Origin: Pontimonas sp.
Lineage (GTDB): Bacteria; Actinomycetota; Actinomycetes; Actinomycetales; Microbacteriaceae
Assembly: GCA_021741945.1 (NCBI GenBank)
Contig: JAIOWV010000016.1
Span: forward strand, 1-18,153
Reading direction: 5' to 3'
Length of the DNA stretch: 18,153 nt
Below, in pieces: positions 1 to 7,230 of this stretch. The notes below the pieces were generated by a model that saw nothing but the letters and a program-made list of their open reading frames with translations, made no database searches and had not been told where the DNA came from. Each line of letters opens with the position of its first letter. Position 1 is the stretch's first letter. Made by a program: the position numbers and the translations under genes.

Positions 1-782
1 GCCTGGAGGACTCCTTCCGGTTGGCCAAAGAAGCCGGCGCCGAAGGCATGGAAATAATGGTCACGAATGCACCAGAGACCCAGGACCCTAGGGTTCTGGA
101 TTTTCTCTCACGGCGCTTTGACCTGCCGATTGTGTCGATTCACGCGCCGGTCCTTCTGCTGACCCACGGTGTTTTTGGGTATGACCCGGCCCAGAAGCTT
201 GAGCGAAGCGCTGAACTGGCAGTCATGCTGGGCGCCGACACGGTTGTCGTGCACCCGCCGTTTCGTTGGCAACTTCTCTATTCGAGGCGCTTTGAGAAAG
301 TCGTCCACGAGGTGGCGGACACTCACGGGGTGACTATCGCTGTTGAGAACATGTTTGGCTGGGCGTCCTCGTCCATCAACATCGAGGCCTACGCGCCCAG
401 TTGGGATCCTGGGCAACTAGACCTCCCGTCGTTGACTCTCGATTTCTCGCATGCAGCTATGCAGGGTGTTAGCGCCCTGCGGCTTGCTCGCCAGTGGGGC
501 GAGCGACTCGCTCACGTTCACTTGTGTGACGGGACGAGCCCGAAGGAGAACTTCCACCTGTTCGATGAGCACCTCCTCCCCGGCAAGGGCACCCAGCCGG
601 TAGGAGAAACACTGGAGTTGCTGGCGCAAAGCGGGTTCCGTGGCCACGTAATTGCTGAGGTGTCAACAGGGAAGGCCCAGTCGGACGACCAGCGCGTGCA
701 GATGGTGAAGTCGTCGCTTGATTTTGCCCGCTACTACATGGCTGTTGGCCGAGAACGACTGAACGCCGGGGTGGCCAGATGA
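1..782 (+). CDS. Sugar phosphate isomerase/epimerase, TIM barrel (5' truncated)
   Basis: The reading frame is open to the left window edge, so this is the C-terminal part of a longer protein; the TTG at 21 lies inside a family-typical helix and is probably not the start. The visible part looks like the xylose-isomerase-like / AP endonuclease family 2 TIM barrel. Numbered from that TTG, likely metal-ligand or active-site residues are H41 (SIHAP), H78 (VVHPP), E109 (AVENMFGW), D141 and H144 (LDFSH), H167 and D170 (HVHLCDG) and E213 (IAEVS), in the order typical of these enzymes. Members isomerise or epimerise sugars, sugar phosphates or inositol derivatives; the substrate here cannot be read. 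The stop overlaps the start of the glycosyltransferase (ATGA, 779-782), implying one transcript and coupled translation. No signal peptide or membrane segment is seen in the visible part, so it is probably cytosolic. Confidence 0.8.
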   Translation, partial: LEDSFRLAKEAGAEGMEIMVTNAPETQDPRVLDFLSRRFDLPIVSIHAPVLLLTHGVFGYDPAQKLERSAELAVMLGADTVVVHPPFRWQLLYSRRFEKVVHEVADTHGVTIAVENMFGWASSSINIEAYAPSWDPGQLDLPSLTLDFSHAAMQGVSALRLARQWGERLAHVHLCDGTSPKENFHLFDEHLLPGKGTQPVGETLELLAQSGFRGHVIAEVSTGKAQSDDQRVQMVKSSLDFARYYMAVGRERLNAGVAR

Positions 783-1909
783 AGGTTGCCATTGTTACGG
801 AGTCTTTTCTTCCCTCCATCAATGGCGTCACCAACTCTGTTCTGCGCGTAATCGATACTTTGCTCGCACAGGGCCACGAGATTCTGGTCATCGCGCCGAC
901 ATCTGAGGGCCCGAGCTATCGCGGTGTCCCTGTCATCAAGAGCCCGGCTGTTGTTCTCAGCGGTTTTCCGGTAGCAATTCCCACACCCTTCGTTTCTGCC
1001 GCGCTGGACCGCTTTGAGCCCGATGTGATTCACGTGGCCGCACCGTTTTGGTTGGGCGGGGAGGCCATCGCCTATGGCCACCGGAGAGGCGTGCCCACTG
1101 TTGCGATCTACCAAACCGATGTCGCTGGATACATGAAGCGTTACGGTCTCGACTTTGCGACCAGCATTCTTGACGCGCTCACCGCAAACATTCACAAGCT
1201 GGCGACACTGACCCTTGCTCCCACCCAGGATGGCGTTGACAGGTTGAAGAGCCTCGGCATCGACAACGTTGACATTTGGGGGCGCGGAGTTGACCTCGGG
1301 TTGTTCTCCCCCACCCGTCGAAACACCCCTGTGGCTCAGGAGCTTCGCGCCAAGTGGGCACCCCAAGCTGAGCGCATCGTGGGCTATGTCGGTCGCCTGG
1401 CCCCCGAGAAGCAGGTTGGCCGCCTGATTGAGGTCTGCGGAATCCCCGGCACCCGGATCGTGATTGTCGGGGATGGGCCCGATCGCCAGGAGTTGGAGGA
1501 CCGATTCACTGGTTACCCAGTGACTTTCGCCGGTCGCCTCTCTGGTGATGACCTCGCAAATGCTTATGCCGCGATGGATATCTTTGTTCACGCCGGCACT
1601 GAGGAGACCTTCGGGCAGACAATTCAAGAGGCTCACGCCTCAGGTCTGCCCGTTGTTGCCCCGTCGATTGGGGGCCAGCGACACCTGATTCGTGATGGCA
1701 TTGATGGCTATTTAGTGGATCACACCCGCTGGGGCGCCTTTCGCGAGAAGGTTCATGCCCTTGTCGATGATGACGTTGCTCGTCGAGCGATGGCGCGGGA
1801 GGCCTACTTGGCTGTCGCTGATAAGTCGTGGGAGAACAACAACCAGGCCTTGCTTGGGCACTACGCGAGTGTTCTCGCCACCCGCACTCGGGCACTCGTC
1901 GCTGCCTAA
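779..1909 (+). CDS. GT4 family glycosyltransferase, MgtA-like alpha-mannosyltransferase
   Basis: A 376-residue GT-B fold retaining glycosyltransferase. The N-terminal domain begins with a beta strand and loop typical of the acceptor side (VAIVTESFLPSINGVTNS, residues 3-20). The C-terminal domain has the nucleotide-sugar site: GYVGRLAPEK (202-211, with R206 and K211 expected to hold the diphosphate), GDGPDR (231-236) and the E-x7-E motif E276 to E284 followed by an SGLPVVAP segment. Overall it most resembles actinobacterial GDP-mannose-dependent MgtA/PimB-type enzymes, which mannosylate glycolipid anchors at the inner face of the membrane; the donor and acceptor are inferred from resemblance. 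It starts inside the upstream epimerase stop codon and ends by sharing CTAA with the convergent methyltransferase gene. The NGV loop replaces the glycine pair seen in many GT4 enzymes but is usual in this subgroup. Confidence 0.85.
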   Translation: MKVAIVTESFLPSINGVTNSVLRVIDTLLAQGHEILVIAPTSEGPSYRGVPVIKSPAVVLSGFPVAIPTPFVSAALDRFEPDVIHVAAPFWLGGEAIAYGHRRGVPTVAIYQTDVAGYMKRYGLDFATSILDALTANIHKLATLTLAPTQDGVDRLKSLGIDNVDIWGRGVDLGLFSPTRRNTPVAQELRAKWAPQAERIVGYVGRLAPEKQVGRLIEVCGIPGTRIVIVGDGPDRQELEDRFTGYPVTFAGRLSGDDLANAYAAMDIFVHAGTEETFGQTIQEAHASGLPVVAPSIGGQRHLIRDGIDGYLVDHTRWGAFREKVHALVDDDVARRAMAREAYLAVADKSWENNNQALLGHYASVLATRTRALVAA

Positions 1910-2616
1910 GCGGGCCTTCTGGTCACCAGGGCAGTGGTTGAGGGCCAGGGCAGGATTGGTGTGAGACCAGTGGACATTGTCACCGCGATCTCGTCGCGGT
2001 GATGGCGCAGAACTCTCCGATATCGCCGGCGGTTGGTGTTGTCGAAGACAATGGTTCCCCCCTCCGCCAGTCGCGGAAGAGCTCGTGCGAAACACGCTTC
2101 TCGAGCGCGACCATCAATGACGATGAGATCGAAGTCACCGGGTATTGCGTCGATAGCGCCCACATACGCGCTGAAGTCGAGGGATCGATATCCCCAGCGC
2201 TTGGAGCGCACACGTGTTGACCGTGTTGCTCTGGGAATCGGTGGCGCGATGATGGCGACATGACCTGGCACAGAACGAGAGACTCTCTTCGCCCATCCGG
2301 CATCCGACTCGATGGACGTGACCGATGCGCTGCGTTGGGCTAGCCAGACGGTCGATGATCCAGATCCCCACTCGAAAACTCGGGCCTGGGGTCGCTTGGA
2401 CAGAAAGTCAGCCACCTCCGCGCTGGCCGTAAAGGTCCACCACGGCAGATCGAGCTTTGTGAAGTCGTCAAAATCCAATACCGAGAGCAGTGACCTCACC
2501 CAAAGGGCACGAGTCGACCGAGTAGCCCTCTCGTCGAGTAGTTGGAGGAGCCCGCGACGCTCGAGGAAAGCTCGGAGAGCGTGGAGGGTCCGAGCGTAGA
2601 CCAGCAAGAGATTCAT
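1906..2616 (-). CDS. Class I SAM-dependent methyltransferase-like protein, unknown substrate
   Basis: A 236-residue protein with a Rossmann-type methyltransferase core. Motif I is VFEWGSGSSTVWLA (80-93), the acidic residue ending strand 2 is E103 in SIESD, the strand 4 motif is DFDLIVIDGRAR (161-172), and the post-motif is GGTIVFDNTNRRRY (186-199). A preceding segment LPWWTFTASAEVADFL (57-72) is typical of a loosely defined group of methyltransferases often found among surface polysaccharide genes. The basic, mostly helical N-terminus (1-55) precedes the core and its start is uncertain: no clear Shine-Dalgarno sequence or -10 box is visible before the ATG at 2616, so a downstream start is possible. 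The gene follows maf on the same strand after an 82-bp gap and its stop overlaps that of the glycosyltransferase. A glycan or small-molecule substrate is a guess from family context. Confidence 0.7.
   Translation of the reverse strand: MNLLLVYARTLHALRAFLERRGLLQLLDERATRSTRALWVRSLLSVLDFDDFTKLDLPWWTFTASAEVADFLSKRPQARVFEWGSGSSTVWLAQRSASVTSIESDAGWAKRVSRSVPGHVAIIAPPIPRATRSTRVRSKRWGYRSLDFSAYVGAIDAIPGDFDLIVIDGRAREACFARALPRLAEGGTIVFDNTNRRRYRRVLRHHRDEIAVTMSTGLTPILPWPSTTALVTRRPA
1980..2002. other. Perfect 9-bp stem-loop inside convergent gene end
   Basis: TCACCGCGA (1980-1988) pairs perfectly with TCGCGGTGA (1994-2002) around a 5-nt loop. It sits about 70 nt past the stop of the plus-strand glycosyltransferase and within the 3' coding part of the minus-strand methyltransferase. 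No T-tract follows on the plus strand, so it is not a classical intrinsic terminator. It could slow or end read-through from the glycosyltransferase, or be a by-product of GC-rich coding sequence. Confidence 0.35.
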
Positions 2617-2698
2617 TCGAGTTCAGTCAAGGCGTGGGACGTGGACTTGGCGTTACCGAATCCTGAACGACACGCAAACGACCCCGACGTGGGAGCGA

Positions 2699-3310
2699 TT
2701 ACCAGAGCTCGGAATAGCGGTGGCCCAGAGAACTGATCAGCCGACGCAGCGATGCACCGGACATCCCCACAACGGCGTGCGGGTCGCCTTCAACCCTGTC
2801 GATTAGGGCGCCGCCCCTGGCATCCAAGGTGAAAGCGCCTGCGACCTGCAGGGGTTCTCCCGTTGCCACATACGCATGGATGTCCTGCTCATCAATCGTG
2901 TCGGCAAAGTGGACGCTCGCGTGACTTACTTCACCCGCCGCCGAGACAACGACTCCACCGCTGTGATCGATGACCCACAGGCCGGAAAAGAGCGTGCCGC
3001 TCTTGCCCACCATCGCGAGCCAGCGTTGCTTGGCAACCTCTGGCTCTAAGGGTTTGCCATAGTTCTGGCCTTCGAAGTGAAACACCGAGTCGCCACCAAT
3101 CACGAGCCCATCTATCGAGGGGTCGAGGACACTTTCTGCCTTCAGCCTGGCCAAATGAAGAGCGACCGCCTCAGGCGCTGGCTCTTCGGTCATCTCGGCC
3201 ACTGCCAGTTCCTCGTCAACGTCAGGTCGAAGGACGATCGCCTGGAGTCCTAGATCCTGCAGGATCTGCTTCCTGGCTGGGGAAGTCGAGGCGAGATAGA
3301 GCGTTGGCAC
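2699..3310 (-). CDS. maf: Maf family nucleoside triphosphate pyrophosphatase
   Basis: A 203-residue cytosolic Maf protein, a normal length for the family. These enzymes hydrolyse dTTP, UTP and modified or non-canonical nucleotides to the monophosphate and pyrophosphate, and have been linked to septum formation control. Visible signatures are the N-terminal S-x-S-P-x-R (STSPAR, 8-13), the metal-binding GGDS with D74 (ADT in many relatives), the GKP at 85-87 with K86, and the C-terminal block with E152, AGAF (157-160) and GDP (175-177) where family members have a GS-x-x-N-V-x-G motif. The start is GTG at 3310, supported by an AGGAA Shine-Dalgarno sequence 5 nt upstream that overlaps the stop of the RNA methyltransferase gene. 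Only 8 nt separate the two genes, so they form one minus-strand operon. Confidence 0.92.
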   Translation of the reverse strand: MPTLYLASTSPARKQILQDLGLQAIVLRPDVDEELAVAEMTEEPAPEAVALHLARLKAESVLDPSIDGLVIGGDSVFHFEGQNYGKPLEPEVAKQRWLAMVGKSGTLFSGLWVIDHSGGVVVSAAGEVSHASVHFADTIDEQDIHAYVATGEPLQVAGAFTLDARGGALIDRVEGDPHAVVGMSGASLRRLISSLGHRYSELW

Positions 3311-3315
3311 AGTGG

Positions 3316-3320
3316 TTCCT
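3316..3320 (-). promoter_or_regulatory. Ribosome binding site of maf
   Basis: AGGAA on the minus strand, 5 nt before the GTG start of maf, overlapping the TAG stop (3319-3321) of the upstream methyltransferase gene. It fixes the GTG start and suggests that maf translation benefits from ribosomes finishing the upstream gene. Confidence 0.6.
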
Positions 3321-4548
3321 AAATTCGAATGAAGGTGGCGATGGATTCCATGTGGTGGGTGTGAGGGAACAGATCCCAGGCCTCCAGGAATACCAGTTCG
3401 TAGCCCACCTGGGCGAGCAACCCGGCATCACGGCCCAGAGCGACGGGGTCGCAGGCCACATAAATAATCGTGCTCATGCCGAGGTCAGCCAGCGAGCTGA
3501 TGACCTCGGTATTCGCTCCACTGCGTGGTGGATCAAGGATGACGGTGGCCTCACGCCATTTGTCAGCATTCTGTGGTCCCACACCCTGGACTGCCGTCTC
3601 CAGCCAGCGGTGAACCTGAGCATTCACCGCTGTGACATCAGCAATGCCATCGAGGTTCTTCCCGACATACTTCGTGGCAAGCTCATCTGATTCCACGGCC
3701 GTGAGGTTCAACCGCTCTGGGCTTACTGATGCCAGAGCGTGCCCGAGAAGTCCGACGCCCGAGTACAGGTCAAGGTTTTCGGCACTGGGGACCAGTCGCT
3801 CGGGCGGGAGCGCGCGCTGAACTGCAGCACTCAGAATTGCTGGAGCCTGTTGGTGCACTTGCCAGAACGAGTGGTCTGAGAGCGAGAATTCGACATCGCC
3901 GACCTGTTCCACGATGTCTGCGGGGGTCTGCTTGTCGACGACGAGTCGGACCCCAGAGCCACCGGTGTCAAGAGCGCGGACAGTGGTTGAGCCTTTGTAC
4001 AGAGTCTCCAAGACACCAGACTCTCCGATGGCCTTGGAGGCCAGGGGGAGGCTTGTCACGGGAATGACTGTTCGGGAGCGCTCAGCATAGGGGCCGAGCC
4101 CACCGGCTTCGTTGGCGTGCAAGGTCACCCTGGTGCGCCAGTGCAGACCACCGCGCTCATCATCGCCAGGGACTCCCTGGACGATGGCGTTGTCAATGAG
4201 GTCGCCCTCGAGGTTGCCAAATCGGCGCAATGAATCTTGGAGAATCGAGGTTTTCAGTTCCTTTTGGTAACGAAGAGCGATGTGGCCGTAGTCCGCGCCG
4301 CCGGCGCGCTGTTGCCACGTTCTACTCATGTCGGCCTCTGGCCAGATGTGCGAGACGCGGTGTTCGCTCTGGCTGATGAGCTTGATCGGCTGGGCCCGCC
4401 ACAAGGATTTCTTGGACGTCTCGACTAGTTCAACCTCAACAACTTCGCCAGGAATGACGCCCGGGCAGAAGACAACCCGTCCATCGAGGCGGCCAATTCC
4501 TGAGCCACCATGAGCCATGGTGGTGATTTCTAGCTCGACGGTGGTCAT
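3319..4548 (-). CDS. TrmA/RlmC/RlmD family RNA uracil-5-methyltransferase
   Basis: A 409-residue SAM-dependent RNA m5U methyltransferase acting on rRNA or tRNA. An N-terminal TRAM-like RNA-binding domain (about 1-60, with MAHGGSGIGRLDGRVVF) precedes the catalytic domain. Key motifs are FWQVH with Q230, the SAM loop LDLYSGVGLLG (259-269), the acidic residue E286, LDPPRSG (338-344), the catalytic cysteine C366 in YVACDPVALGRD, and the terminal HHMESIATF with E401, the expected base. The region that in RlmD carries four iron-sulfur cysteines (around 70-95) has none, so an Fe-S cluster is not expected. Whether the target is 23S rRNA or tRNA cannot be told. The ATG at 4548 follows a TAGGCT -10 box by 6 nt, suggesting a leaderless mRNA; the gene heads an operon with maf and is divergent from the alcohol dehydrogenase. 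Confidence 0.88.
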   Translation of the reverse strand: MTTVELEITTMAHGGSGIGRLDGRVVFCPGVIPGEVVEVELVETSKKSLWRAQPIKLISQSEHRVSHIWPEADMSRTWQQRAGGADYGHIALRYQKELKTSILQDSLRRFGNLEGDLIDNAIVQGVPGDDERGGLHWRTRVTLHANEAGGLGPYAERSRTVIPVTSLPLASKAIGESGVLETLYKGSTTVRALDTGGSGVRLVVDKQTPADIVEQVGDVEFSLSDHSFWQVHQQAPAILSAAVQRALPPERLVPSAENLDLYSGVGLLGHALASVSPERLNLTAVESDELATKYVGKNLDGIADVTAVNAQVHRWLETAVQGVGPQNADKWREATVILDPPRSGANTEVISSLADLGMSTIIYVACDPVALGRDAGLLAQVGYELVFLEAWDLFPHTHHMESIATFIRI

Positions 4549-4554
4549 CGCCTA

Positions 4555-4584
4555 AGCCTAGGAGCACTAGGACATAATGGTGAA
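4555..4584 (-). promoter_or_regulatory. Predicted promoter of RNA methyltransferase-maf operon (leaderless)
   Basis: On the minus strand TTCACC (4584-4579, four of six matches to TTGACA) is followed after 18 nt by TAGGCT (4560-4555), which fits the actinobacterial TANNNT -10 box. Only 6 nt lie between the -10 box and the ATG at 4548, so transcription would start at or next to the start codon. Confidence 0.5.
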
Positions 4585-4609
4585 CGCTTTACATTGCTGA
4601 CGAAAGAAG

Positions 4610-5653
4610 ATGATGGACGTTCGTGGATATGCCGTAATGGCCGAAAAAGAGAAGCTGGTTCCCTGGAGTTTCACGAGACGCGATGTTGGCACTGATGACG
4701 TTCAGATCGCTATTGACTGGTCGGGAATCTGCCACTCCGATATCCACACGGGTCGCAACGAATGGGGCGAGATCAATTTCCCCCTCGTTCCAGGGCACGA
4801 GATTGTTGGTCGAGTGACCGCCGTTGGCGGCAATGTGTCGCGTTTTGCCGTGGGTCAGCGCGTGGGTGTTGGGGTCTATGTCGACTCCTGTCGCACCTGT
4901 GAGAACTGCCTCGCCGGGATGAGCAACTACTGTCGCGAGGGCATGACCGGAACCTTCGATGCGCTTGAGCGCGATGGCAAATCCATCACCAAGGGCGGTT
5001 ATTCCAACGGGATCGTGGTTGACCAGGGATATGTGGTCAGCGTTGCCGACTCCTTGGACCCCGCCGCCACTGCACCGCTGATGTGTGCCGGCATTACCCT
5101 GTATTCACCGCTCAAAGAGTGGGGCGCTGGCCCCGGCAAAAAAGTAGGCATTATCGGTCTGGGTGGGCTTGGCCACATGGGTGTTAAGTTCGCTAGTGCC
5201 CTTGGAGCACAAGTCACGGTCTTCTCACACTCCGAATCCAAGCGCGCCGACGCGCTTGGGATGGGAGCCGATGACTTCATCGTCACGACAGACGGCAAAG
5301 TCTTCGAGACCCACAAGAAGCAGTTTGATCTCATCATCAACACTGTTTCTGCGCCGATTGACTTGAATGACTATCTGGAGCTCATTGCCCTTGATGGAAC
5401 CCTGGTCATGGTGGGACTTGCCCCCGAGCCCTATCCGATCAAGGCGTTTTCGATGCTGGCGCAGCGTCGTCGTATTGCCGGAAGCATGATTGGCCCCGTG
5501 GGCCAGCTTCAGGAAATGCTGGATTTCGCTGCCCGGCACAACATTGGCTCTGACATCGAAGTCATCAAGGCTGAAGAAATCAACGAAGCCTGGGATCGGG
5601 TCGTCGATAGCGACGTTCGCTATCGCTTCGTGATTGATGCCTCCAGCTTCTAG
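4610..5653 (+). CDS. Zinc-dependent alcohol dehydrogenase, CAD/YahK-like
   Basis: A 347-residue medium-chain dehydrogenase/reductase that interconverts alcohols and aldehydes using NAD(P)H. Catalytic zinc ligands are C41 (ICHSD), H63 with E64 (PGHE) and C159 (MCAGIT). The structural zinc site is complete: C94, C97, C100 and C108. The dinucleotide-binding motif is GLGGLG (183-188), and the FSHSESK segment (205-211) after strand 2 suggests NADPH preference, as in cinnamyl-alcohol-dehydrogenase-like enzymes such as YahK. Two adjacent ATGs (4610, 4613) are possible starts, with a purine-rich GAAAGAAG just before. A CATAAT (4573-4578) or TACATT (4590-4595) could be the -10 box, neither strongly supported. 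mmsA follows after 57 nt, so the pair may oxidise an alcohol to a semialdehyde and then to a CoA ester; this is inference. Confidence 0.9.
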   Translation: MMDVRGYAVMAEKEKLVPWSFTRRDVGTDDVQIAIDWSGICHSDIHTGRNEWGEINFPLVPGHEIVGRVTAVGGNVSRFAVGQRVGVGVYVDSCRTCENCLAGMSNYCREGMTGTFDALERDGKSITKGGYSNGIVVDQGYVVSVADSLDPAATAPLMCAGITLYSPLKEWGAGPGKKVGIIGLGGLGHMGVKFASALGAQVTVFSHSESKRADALGMGADDFIVTTDGKVFETHKKQFDLIINTVSAPIDLNDYLELIALDGTLVMVGLAPEPYPIKAFSMLAQRRRIAGSMIGPVGQLQEMLDFAARHNIGSDIEVIKAEEINEAWDRVVDSDVRYRFVIDASSF

Positions 5654-5666
5654 AAAAGATAGAGTC

Positions 5667-5684
5667 GGGAAGAGCGTTCTTCCC
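5667..5684 (+). other. 7-bp hairpin between alcohol dehydrogenase and mmsA
   Basis: GGGAAGA and TCTTCCC form a perfect 7-bp stem with a GCGT loop. No run of T follows, so it is at best a weak terminator; it could instead protect the 3' end of the upstream message or set different expression levels for the two genes. Confidence 0.45.
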
Positions 5685-5692
5685 TAGTTCCT

Positions 5693-5699
5693 AAAGGAG
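5693..5699 (+). promoter_or_regulatory. Ribosome binding site deciding mmsA start
   Basis: AAAGGAG lies 11 nt before the ATG at 5711 and overlaps the alternative in-frame GTG at 5699, so it supports the ATG and rules against the GTG. Confidence 0.7.
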
Positions 5700-5710
5700 T
5701 GACCTGGGTC

Positions 5711-7198
5711 ATGGCTGTTGTTTCTCACTACGTCGGCGGAAAGTCTTTCGCCGGTTCATCCAAGCGCACAGCGCCGGTCTATGACCCGGCTCTCGGGACA
5801 GTATCAAAAGAGGTCGCACTGGCCAGTGCGGCAGATCTCGATCAAGCCGTTGCTGTTGCAAACGCTGCTTTTCCCGCATGGCGTGACCTTTCGGTCGCTA
5901 AGCGCCAGTCGGTAATGTTCCGCTTCCGGGAGCTCCTGGAGGCGAAGAAGTCTGAGCTTGCAGCGATCATCACCGAAGAGCACGGCAAGGTTCTCTCCGA
6001 TGCGATGGGTGAAATCCAGCGTGGCCAAGAGGTTGTTGAGTTTGCCTGTGGCCTTGGTCACCTCATGAAGGGTGAGTACTCGGAGAACGCGTCCACTGAT
6101 GTCGATGTCTATTCCCTGAAGCAGCCTTTGGGTGTTGTGGGAATCATTAGTCCCTTCAACTTCCCCGCCATGGTGCCGATGTGGTTTTTCCCGGTTGCGC
6201 TTGCCGCTGGAAACTGTGTGATCCTGAAGCCGAGCGAGAAGGACCCGTCAGCTGCGAACTGGGTTGCCGAGCTCCTCACCGAGGCAGGCCTGCCCGATGG
6301 TGTCTTCAATGTCGTCCACGGTGACAAAGAAGCCGTGGATGCGCTGTTGGTTCACCCGGATGTGCAGTCCATTTCGTTTGTGGGTTCCACCCCGATTGCT
6401 CGCTATGTCTACGAAACCGGCGCGAAGGCCGGCAAGAGGGTTCAGGCCCTTGGTGGGGCAAAAAACCACATGCTGGTGCTGCCTGATGCCGACCTTGACC
6501 TCGTGGCGGATTCTGCCGTCAATGCTGGGTTTGGTTCTGCCGGTGAGCGATGCATGGCCATCTCGGTCGTCGTTGCCGTGGAGCCCATTGCTGATCCTTT
6601 GATCGATGCAATCGCGAGCAAGATGGCCGGCATCAAGGTGGGCGACGGCCGTCGCGCCTGCGACATGGGCCCTCTGGTGACCGAGGTCCACCGCGACAAG
6701 GTTGCCTCCTATATTGAGATTGCTGAGAAAGATGGTGCCACCGTTGTCGTGGATGGTCGCGATGTGAAGCCAGATGGCGAGCCCGGTGGTTTTTGGTTGG
6801 GCCCCACCCTGATCGACCGGGTTCCCACCTCCAGCAAGGTCTACCAGGATGAGATCTTCGGCCCTGTCCTCTCGGTCGTTCGTGTCCAGTCCTATGAAGA
6901 GGGTCTTGAGCTAATCAACTCTGGAGCCTTTGGAAATGGCACGGCAATCTTCACCAACGATGGTGGTGCTGCGAGGCGCTTCCAGAACGAGGTTCAGGTC
7001 GGAATGATCGGCATCAACGTGCCAATCCCGGTCCCTGTTGCCTACTTCTCCTTCGGCGGTTGGAAGCACTCGCTCTTCGGGGACTCCAGAGCACACGGTG
7101 AAGAAGGCTTCCGCTTCTTCACCCGCACCAAGGTTGTCACCAGCCGCTGGCTGGACCCCAGCCACGGTGGCTTGAACCTTGGTTTCCCCCAGAACTAG
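5711..7198 (+). CDS. mmsA: CoA-acylating methylmalonate-semialdehyde dehydrogenase
   Basis: A 495-residue aldehyde dehydrogenase of the MmsA/IolA type, which converts methylmalonate or malonate semialdehyde plus CoA and NAD+ to propionyl-CoA or acetyl-CoA with loss of CO2, in valine, beta-alanine or inositol breakdown. Numbered from the ATG, the oxyanion asparagine is N150 (FNFP) and the nucleophile is C281 in GERCMA. Family marks include ALGGAKNHMLVLPDAD, which lacks the general-base glutamate of ordinary aldehyde dehydrogenases as expected for CoA-dependent members, GINVPIPVPVAYFSFGG and WKHSLFGD near the C-terminus. The start is ATG at 5711, with AAAGGAG 11 nt upstream. It follows the alcohol dehydrogenase by 57 nt with a hairpin between. 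No other valine or inositol catabolic gene is in the window, so the physiological substrate is open. Confidence 0.95.
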   Translation: MAVVSHYVGGKSFAGSSKRTAPVYDPALGTVSKEVALASAADLDQAVAVANAAFPAWRDLSVAKRQSVMFRFRELLEAKKSELAAIITEEHGKVLSDAMGEIQRGQEVVEFACGLGHLMKGEYSENASTDVDVYSLKQPLGVVGIISPFNFPAMVPMWFFPVALAAGNCVILKPSEKDPSAANWVAELLTEAGLPDGVFNVVHGDKEAVDALLVHPDVQSISFVGSTPIARYVYETGAKAGKRVQALGGAKNHMLVLPDADLDLVADSAVNAGFGSAGERCMAISVVVAVEPIADPLIDAIASKMAGIKVGDGRRACDMGPLVTEVHRDKVASYIEIAEKDGATVVVDGRDVKPDGEPGGFWLGPTLIDRVPTSSKVYQDEIFGPVLSVVRVQSYEEGLELINSGAFGNGTAIFTNDGGAARRFQNEVQVGMIGINVPIPVPVAYFSFGGWKHSLFGDSRAHGEEGFRFFTRTKVVTSRWLDPSHGGLNLGFPQN

Positions 7199-7230
7199 GG
7201 TTCCCACGCCTTCGGGCAGAAAGTAGCAAC

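Noticed and set aside
21..23. TTG at 21 as the true start of the first gene
   Set aside because: The frame continues upstream (LEDSFRLAKEAGAEG) with sequence typical of the family, so the gene is cut by the window edge.
734..1636. Long open frame on the minus strand (300 codons) opposite the glycosyltransferase
   Set aside because: It is antisense to a clear GT4 gene, shows no recognisable motif and has composition typical of a shadow frame.
2617..2698. 82-bp gap between maf and the methyltransferase gene, searched for a promoter or small RNA
   Set aside because: No TANNNT box at a suitable distance, no stable hairpin and no convincing small open frame; I see nothing definable in it.
7201..7230. 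Possible terminator between mmsA and the ABC ATPase gene (GCC-TTCG-GGC)
   Set aside because: Only three base pairs around the TTCG loop and no T-tract, too weak to call.
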